NCBI GenBank assembly: GCA_964006375.1
Contig: OZ023267.1
Location: forward strand, 35,847,766-35,911,765
From: Tillus elongatus
Lineage: Eukaryota > Arthropoda > Insecta > Coleoptera > Cleridae
Reading direction: 5' to 3'
DNA: 64,000 nt
The position numbers and the translations under genes are program-made. Of this stretch, positions 57,898 to 64,000 are shown piece by piece; within the stretch, counting starts at the first letter, position 1; each line of letters starts with the position of its first letter. The notes beneath the pieces were generated by a model. That model searched no databases and was not told the DNA's origin. It saw only the letters and a program-made list of their open reading frames with translations.

Positions 57898-58720
57898 ACA
57901 AAAGTCGGTTTGTCAAAATAAACTGGGTTTTCGGTAGGTCTAGCATGTAAGAATTATACAAGTTAACAAAGAATCTACCAGCGTAAAGCATAAAGGTCTA
58001 CTAAGCTATTGTCAAATATCAAAACTGAATCTACATCAGTCATGCAAAAAATCGAGCCAATAACAGCCAAGAGCCATATTTTACATTAAAAGTATTTTTA
58101 TGGAAAGTCGTTACCATACCGCACTTGCTTCGTCTACATTTTTTAGCATTTTCCAGACATATGTAGATTTTTTGTGACAGTAAAATGGTGGAATTGGTTA
58201 ACTATTATTTTCCAAAAATTTTCTATGGCGCTCCGGAAATGTGCCAAAATGTACTTTTTTTCCAAAAGTTACAGTCCAAAATAGTTTGATCTGAGTATAT
58301 CAAGTCGTTATGAAGATTAATGTTTTTTTTTTCGAAAACTAAACTTCCTGTTAAAAGTTTCAAAGACAAAATAAAGTTAGAAAATGTTAAGTTACTGTTA
58401 ACTTTTTGCTATTTAAAATTCCCACAAAATATTTTGTAAGTAGTTTATTTCATTCACCATATTAATAGCAAGTTAAATTTTTTTAATGAGGATAAGAACT
58501 AGACTGGAGTTGCATTCCGCGTTGCCGAATTCTGAATACTTACCTATTTGACGAAGTCTTGTTTTATCCTCTGGAGTTTAATTAGCAAAACGATCGTCCA
58601 AATGTTAAATAGGATGAGTTGTATGTTAGCAATGTGCCAACAGTACACATTACTGTTCGCTATAGGTTTTATATCATGACACTGTTTATCTAATAAAATA
58701 AGACACAAAATAAATACACA
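57898..58720. other. Intergenic DNA with repeat fragments
   Basis: The left end is the second half of the ribozyme element described above. GTTACCATACCGCACTTGCTTCG at 58111-58133 is a diverged border of the GGACGCAGCAAGTG family. No gene. Confidence 0.4.
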
Positions 58721-58724
58721 TTGT

Positions 58725-58980
58725 TTATTCTTTCATCAAAGCCATTTGCAATAGAGGTATGACTGATATTGAGGACAAATCTGCAAGAACAGCCTCGATA
58801 TTTTGCAGTGTGGTAACTTTCATCAAGTTGTCTTTTCGGAACACCAATATTACAACTGCAAGTAGCGGTACCACTTCCAAAGAGTCATATGCTAATATTA
58901 AGTCCCATAAGTTCAGAAGTTGCTCGGGAGGTAAATGGCCACTGAACGCTCTCATTATCCATTTAATTACGATACGAATC
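58725..58980 (-). CDS. TBC1D19: TBC1D19-like protein, last exon
   Basis: TBC-domain proteins of this type are putative Rab GTPase activators. The exon encodes the end of the TBC domain: MRAFSGHLPPEQLLNLWDLI, LAYDSLEVVPLLAVVILVFR and TTLQNIEAVLADLSSISVIP, ending LLQMALMKE with TAA at 58725. HLPPEQLL.LWD and EAVLADLS are what point to TBC1D19. Acceptor GTTTTAG|G at 58980; the first base completes a codon from the previous exon, which is not in the window or not recognised. AATAAA overlaps the stop codon and may serve as the polyadenylation signal. Confidence 0.85.
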
Positions 58981-58984
58981 CTAA

Positions 58985-59880
58985 AACACATCATTACATA
59001 AATACGAAATACACAATGTTATAAGGACAATGCGATACGAGCGCATTCGTTTTTTATGCTAGTGGGGGCTTATCATCTTGTTTCTGTGACTTATATACAG
59101 AATGATTTTTATAAAGCTATCTGGCCTAGGCTTACCCGATTGATTTTAGCATATTTTGCCATAAAATAAATATTTTTCGGGATTTACTGATGAATTTCGT
59201 GATTTTACAAACCAGAAATCAGCGAGCAAAAACAACTTGTCTCTCTTTCCACAGCTTCGTTCTTACACTATGTGCGCGTCGAAGCTGTCGCCGTGGAAGC
59301 CTGTAATTGTCACAAACCCGGAGATGGCTCTAGGCGCTATTCTCCACTGCAGTGACTTCAAAGAGACAGCGTAATAGGTGATTCGGCCCCACATGTTTTC
59401 CAAATTTAACATTGCGTTTATGGAAAAATGGTAGAATGTAGAATAGCAAATTGCGGATAATAATGAAATAGTTCATTTTAGAAGAAAACTGGATATAATC
59501 TTTTCTGCAGCGAATGCTTTTGCTATCGTAATAGACTAATTGCAATGTTACCTATTCAGATAGGGAAGTTTAAAATTGCTATAAAATAGATTCTCCAGAA
59601 GATTGGAGCTATATAAAAGTGTTAATAACAATCAATCGGCGAATTTTAGAAATAAACTGTATTCATGTTTTTTGTGGAGAATCCTATTTTTCCCATCATT
59701 ATGAACTAGTTGCGATGTTTTTTTACCTAGACAGGAAACTTTAAAATTACTTCAAACTAGATTCATTATTCAGTTAGTTTGATCTTCATATGATATGATA
59801 ATGTTATGATTAAGCATCAGAAGCCTTAAATTCAGGCAAATTAAAAATATGGGGGCCAGCGCACAGTGAGAGTGATGTTC
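58985..59880. other. Presumed TBC1D19 intron, no feature seen
   Basis: A GC-richer patch at 59220-59370 (GCGCGTCGAAGCTGTCGCCG) is unassigned. No exon recognised on the minus strand. Confidence 0.35.
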
Positions 59881-59885
59881 AAAGT

Positions 59886-60003
59886 ACCGTCAAATAGGGT
59901 TAGTGAATCAAAAATCTGGTTTTTATAGCTATATCCGCAACCACTAAAGAAGAAAATATGCAAAAGATAAATGTATATTTATACACGTTTTCCGAGGGAT
60001 TTG

Positions 60004-60096
<93 letters not shown>

Positions 60097-61612
60097 AATA
60101 TTAAAAGCGCCCTTTTTTGGGTCAAATATTGATTCACTTTACCCATCACTGTGGGGTAAAAGTGAATTACCCGTTTAAATTAGCGTTTTAGATTGTTACC
60201 ATGTAAAGTGAATCAATCGAGAAGGTATAAGATAAGTATATTTTGACTAAAATATAAATGCAACGAAAGAAAAAACACATTTGTTTTTAAGAAAACCCTG
60301 TATTTTATGACATTTATAAGCCTAAATCAGGTAAAGAATATAATAGTCTGAGAAACATGTAAAAGATAACAATTAAACACAAACTATTTCTATCGGTCTT
60401 ATTGATGAGATCATTAAAAAAAAACTTAAACATATATATCTAAAATTCCAGCAGTATTATTATGGATGATAATATCACAAAGAACTCTTTTTGTGACTAG
60501 TTTAACAGGTCCTGGGTCATCCACAAAATTCGTGTTTCGACGTAATTAATAATGTTGAAAAAGGGGATCTCTGCTATGGATTGTTCGAGATTCAGGAAAT
60601 ATTCCTGTGTCATTTCATAACTTATTCCAGCTCTAACCCGCTTGGTGTTCTGTGCTAATTTAATCGTTATTTCCGGGTGTCTTTTCTAGAATGATCTGTG
60701 TCAGTCCAGGCCTGGAAGGTGGTCTTTGGATCTTTTTTCAGTCAGCCCTCGCTTATTAAGATATTGTTGCACAAATTAGTTATCATTTGCTTTTACAGGA
60801 AATCTGCGCATATTTGAAGGCATTCTACAATCCACGCTTCTTGTTCTTCAGCACAGGTTGGCGCCCATATTTTAGAGAACTAGTTTTGTGATATCGCTTC
60901 TAAATGTGTAGTGCTAAACGGTACTCTAAATTGCTGAGAGGCCTTGCGCATGGATATGGTGCATTGTTGGACTGCTAGCACTGCTCGTTACACGTCAGTT
61001 TTGTTATAATTACATTTGCCTTGGGGTATCAACTTTTTTTGTATATTCTAGGCATTCCACAAAAAATACAGTTAAAAAATTATTTGGAGGTGGTAAAAAT
61101 AAGGGTAGCTTTTGTTGTAGTCTCCTGAACCCATCCTTACCGCGTTTCTTCTGCATTCGTGTCTATTTTTAATCTATTTTTCACCTGATCCACTTTATCC
61201 CATACTTGGTCCATTTAACGTTAAACAATTCATGGTCGTGAAACGATACAACTAAAATTTAAAAAAAAAACCTTCGGAAATATGTTGTCTAGATGATTAG
61301 GCAGCACTACTTATCAGTCATATACCACTAACATTTGTCTCCTTGCTTCTACAACTAAACGTTTTCGACTTTGGCTCCGTATTATGAAAAAACGTGCATT
61401 CAAAACACGTTCATGTGTTGGCATACCTGTTTTCGGGAGCGACGCGCCGCTACCCATCTGGCACTGGCAGTGGCAGTAGTAAACATCCCAACAAACGAAT
61501 ATTACGCGGAGACGGCACAGAGCTTAGAATATAGAACCTGTGCATCAGAATCAGACAACTGAACCAGTTGATTCTCTTTACTTATACTGATTTACTTAAC
61601 CCCGTTTGACGG
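59886..61612 (-). mobile_element. Pogo/Tigger-like transposon remnant
   Basis: Ends TACCGTCAAATAGGGTTAG (59886) and, inverted, TACCGTCAAACGGGGTTAAG (61612-61593). The minus strand between about 61230 and 60500 reads as a decayed pogo-type N-terminus: MRKASQQF-like helix-turn-helix, then GLTEKRSKDHLPGLD, SF-KRHPEITIKLAQNTKRVR and an INYVETRI-like site where NVDET with the first Asp is expected. Many stops. A (TA)n run lies inside. Confidence 0.65.
60008..60094. repeat. (TA)n microsatellite
   Basis: About 87 bp of TA inside the pogo-like element. Confidence 0.97.
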
Positions 61613-61619
61613 TATTTAA

Positions 61620-62220
61620 TCTTAATCTCATTGTGCCCCAGCCTACGTGTGCACATACTGTTTTTCTTTAATTTTTCAATATTACAAACAAATTTGAAAG
61701 GTAATAAATCATATATGTGGAAGATTGTGCGTTAATATATTCCACGAGTGGGCTTTCAAAATATTAGCCTTAACTGTCAATCATTGCTATTACTCTGTAA
61801 TTTGTATTTAAATACCAGTACAATTTGGGAATGACTAATTCTATGAATCATTCAACATTCCAAAGTAAAACTCATAGTTTATGATCTTAATACAAATATA
61901 ATTATCATTAACAAATTCAGGGGAGGTAACAAAAATGCAGAAATAATTATGCAACTTTATTCAATGGTCATAAAGATGTACTCATACATTTGCTAGCTGT
62001 ATTTTTTTTCAAAATTAGCCTTTTAATCGCTCTTTTTAGCCTGAATAGCACAAACCAGTTCACAATTTTTTTTTGATGTCATGGCAATGTAAAATATGCA
62101 TAACAATCACTCAACATTTTCTTATAACAAACAATAACTTCAAATTTATATTTTGCGTTTGGACAAAACAAACAATTGACGGATAATAATTTCCAGCCTT
62201 GAAAAAAAGTTGAATGTTTG
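61620..62220. other. Presumed intron DNA, no feature seen
   Basis: AT-rich; no recognised frame or repeat. Confidence 0.35.
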
Positions 62221-62256
62221 TTTGCAAGGCTAGATGCACTCTCACCACAATTAGAA

Positions 62257-62299
62257 CGGTGGGCCGGTTTCGCTCTAATTAGAGCTCGTCAGTACAGCA
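62257..62299 (-). ncRNA. Hammerhead motif, copy A (defective)
   Basis: CTGACGA (62292-62286), stem II GCTCT/AGAGC (62285-62272), GAAA (62271-62268). The position that should be U16.1 is C (62263), and the stem I strand CCACCG does not pair with CTGTA, so cleavage is not expected. Confidence 0.65.
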
Positions 62300-62577
62300 T
62301 ACTAATTGCAGCGAAAATACACCTATAAAGTAATACGGCTATGGTAGCCAGCCTCCCAAAACTAAGTAAGATGTAAGACACGCTTTTACATGTGTCGCCA
62401 TCTCGTTGCGGAACCAAGTAGTATGTTGTCACGGCAGTTCCAAATAACACAGAATGTTACAAAATAGAGACTGTATACAACCAACTAACAATTTAGTAAA
62501 TTGCCAGCCCTGGCCCATTTCTTCCCAATATAGGGACAAAGTATGTAAGGCTAGATGCATTCTCACCACAATTAGAT

Positions 62578-62620
62578 CCGTATACCGGTTTCGCTCTAAT
62601 TAGAGCTCGTCAGTACGGCA
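62578..62620 (-). ncRNA. Hammerhead ribozyme, copy B (intact)
   Basis: Minus strand: stem I CCGTA (62618-62614) with TACGG (62582-62578), CTGACGA (62613-62607), a five-pair stem II GCTCT/AGAGC with AATT loop (62606-62593), GAAA (62592-62589), stem III AC-CG-GT (62589-62584) and A17 at 62583. All invariant positions fit a type I hammerhead with a very short stem III. Confidence 0.8.
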
Positions 62621-63035
62621 TACTAATTGCAGCGGAAATACACCCATAAAATTTGTCCGTTGCAATAAAATAAAGAATTTATTTTAAAACATAAAAACTG
62701 CCCTGCTACTCTATGCAATGAATTATGTTTTGAATTTAATACGATTTACACGTATGACACTCCACACCTTTTCCACAGATACAATGATAACAGGAGAAAC
62801 AAATATATTTAACTAAAGTCCTAATTAATCATCGAACCCGCTAAAATAAAATAAAAATCACTCAGAAACTACAGCAGTCACTACTTTGTATACATAAGTA
62901 ATGAAGTTAAGCAAACACAGTTTGGAGAATTTATGGCGGATTTTGTACCACGTGACTTGCCAACCAATAGAAGATAGTACCACCGAATGGTCCCCATCAA
63001 AAGTCACTGTATTCCCCACTACACACACAAATATA

Positions 63036-64000
63036 TACAGGTCTCCCACGACGAACGCATGCGATCGATTTCTCGGAAACTAGACTCTGGAAAGTTTTGA
63101 AAATTTGGCAGCTTACTGAAGTCGACAGGGGAAACTCGGATAAAATATTTTCAAGATAGTGGCACTTCCGGTTATACAAGGTGTTGATGTTAACTTGCTT
63201 ATTTTAAATAGGACACCCTATATATTATTACAGTTTTAGATACCACAGGAAATTTTAGACACATTTTATGCATAATGTCCTATACCTAAGTCTAGCCGTT
63301 TTTGACATATCTCAAATTTTATGTCAAAAATTACGTTTGCAGGCCTAAACATAACTGTCAATTTCTCCTATATCAAAGCCTTTATCATTTAATTGGATTC
63401 TATTTCTTGTAGAAAGGGAACTACTTTAGTGGCCTGTGATCTTATTTTGCTAATAGATAAATAGAGGATGATAAAAAAAATCACATTGAAAATTGATTTT
63501 AAAAAATGTCAAAAATTTTTTTTTCAAATGAAAACCCCTTATTTTTAAAATTGTATCTTATTCAGGATAAAAAAAGAGGGGAACTCTGTGTAAGGTTGTC
63601 TGCGCCAAAAATTTGTAGTTTGGAAATATTGACAATTTAACATTTTTATATTGTAAAAATGTTATACGGCTTTAAGTTTTGCCGTTTGTCAGCCATGACG
63701 GCGACACGCATTAAAAGAAAACTATCGAGAACTATAGAAACGTCACTAGTTGTTGTCATTTGACAATTAATAATTAAAATCATGCCGGGGCGACTGCATT
63801 ATATACACGAAGATTATTTAAATTTGTTTATTATCTATGGGGAATGTAATATAGTTTTATCAAGAACATGCCAGATATTTGCTGATGGATATACAGATAA
63901 ACACAAACCGTCGCCTAAGAGTGTTCGGCGAATAATAGAAAATTACAAAAATTGTGGCACCATTAACCCAAAAATGCATAAAAGTAAACCCATTCTAAAT
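63036..64000 (+). mobile_element. Mariner-like element, continues past window
   Basis: The left end ACAGGTCTCCCACGACGAA resembles CAGGTGTCCCACGTCGAG of the element at 28122. The leader has no frame, then an open transposase frame starts at 63782. Confidence 0.7.
63782..64000 (+). CDS. Mariner-type transposase N-terminus, open at edge
   Basis: 73 codons from ATG to the window end with no stop: MPGRLHYIHEDYLNLFIIYG, LSRTCQIFADGYTDKHKP and SPKSVRRIIENYKNCGTINP. This is the helix-turn-helix start (length, ECN, YP/KP..S pattern) of the transposases also seen broken at 850-1633, 6840-7675 and 28122-28927. Unlike those, no break is visible so far; whether the full gene is intact cannot be seen. Confidence 0.75.
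   Translation, partial: MPGRLHYIHEDYLNLFIIYGECNIVLSRTCQIFADGYTDKHKPSPKSVRRIIENYKNCGTINPKMHKSKPILN

Larger units (their letters stand above)
62226..62650 (-). mobile_element. Retrozyme-like direct repeat with hammerheads
   Basis: Two direct copies of a 104-bp segment (62226-62329 and 62547-62650) with an exact 321-bp offset, each holding one hammerhead core on the minus strand. The 217-bp interior has no frame. A monomer of this size bounded by hammerheads is what small ribozyme retroelements (retrozymes) look like; classification is inferred. Confidence 0.75.

Overview
This window is animal nuclear DNA, most likely from an insect. It is AT-rich. It carries short conserved exons of three recognisable host genes, all on the minus strand, separated by introns and intergenic DNA packed with transposable elements. 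The non-LTR, Tc1/mariner and hAT types present fit an insect, perhaps a beetle; the order is an inference. No bacterial-style genes, operons or CRISPR arrays are present.

Host genes: (1) 8614-25882, an Hsp110/Hsc70Cb (HSPA4-type) chaperone, eight exons and 564 codons, with the C-terminal exons beyond the left edge. A four-unit heat-shock element lies about 240 bp upstream of its ATG. (2) 32604-53068, a complete seven-exon angel homologue (CCR4/nocturnin-type endonuclease/exonuclease/phosphatase family), 626 aa. All splice junctions keep frame and the catalytic E, D/N and H motifs are present. A solo LTR with its own TATA box sits in the same orientation about 190 bp upstream of the angel ATG. 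(3) 58725-58980, the last coding exon of a TBC1D19-like TBC-domain protein; its other exons are not in view.

Mobile DNA by region: 0.5-7.9 kb has a mariner copy broken by a non-LTR element, a ribozyme-bearing palindrome and a hAT element with a perfect 8-bp target duplication, then a decayed Tc1 element and another mariner. 9.4-18.4 kb has a split non-LTR element, a foldback element, a mariner fragment and a second non-LTR element. 20.6-25.2 kb, inside Hsc70Cb introns, has a triple-hairpin palindrome and a pair of oppositely oriented TIR elements sharing one 8-bp target three times. 27-45 kb has mariner, R1/LOA-like and BS/jockey-like copies (one nested in another). 46-52.5 kb has an RTE element, a Merlin remnant and a 1.5-kb foldback with a tRNA-like SINE head. 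53.2-64 kb has a solo LTR, a 1.25-kb palindrome, a hAT, a pogo-like element, a tandem ribozyme repeat and the start of an open mariner transposase frame.

The most striking signal is a set of hammerhead-ribozyme-like cores (CUGANGA, hairpin, GAAA) at five loci. One locus (62226-62650, minus strand) is a direct repeat with a 321-bp period, like a retrozyme. At three other loci the motifs occur as inverted pairs at the two ends of palindromes, as might be expected of Penelope-like or retrozyme-type elements. Two motifs (about 62578-62620 minus, 55204-55245 plus) keep all expected core positions; the others carry visible defects.
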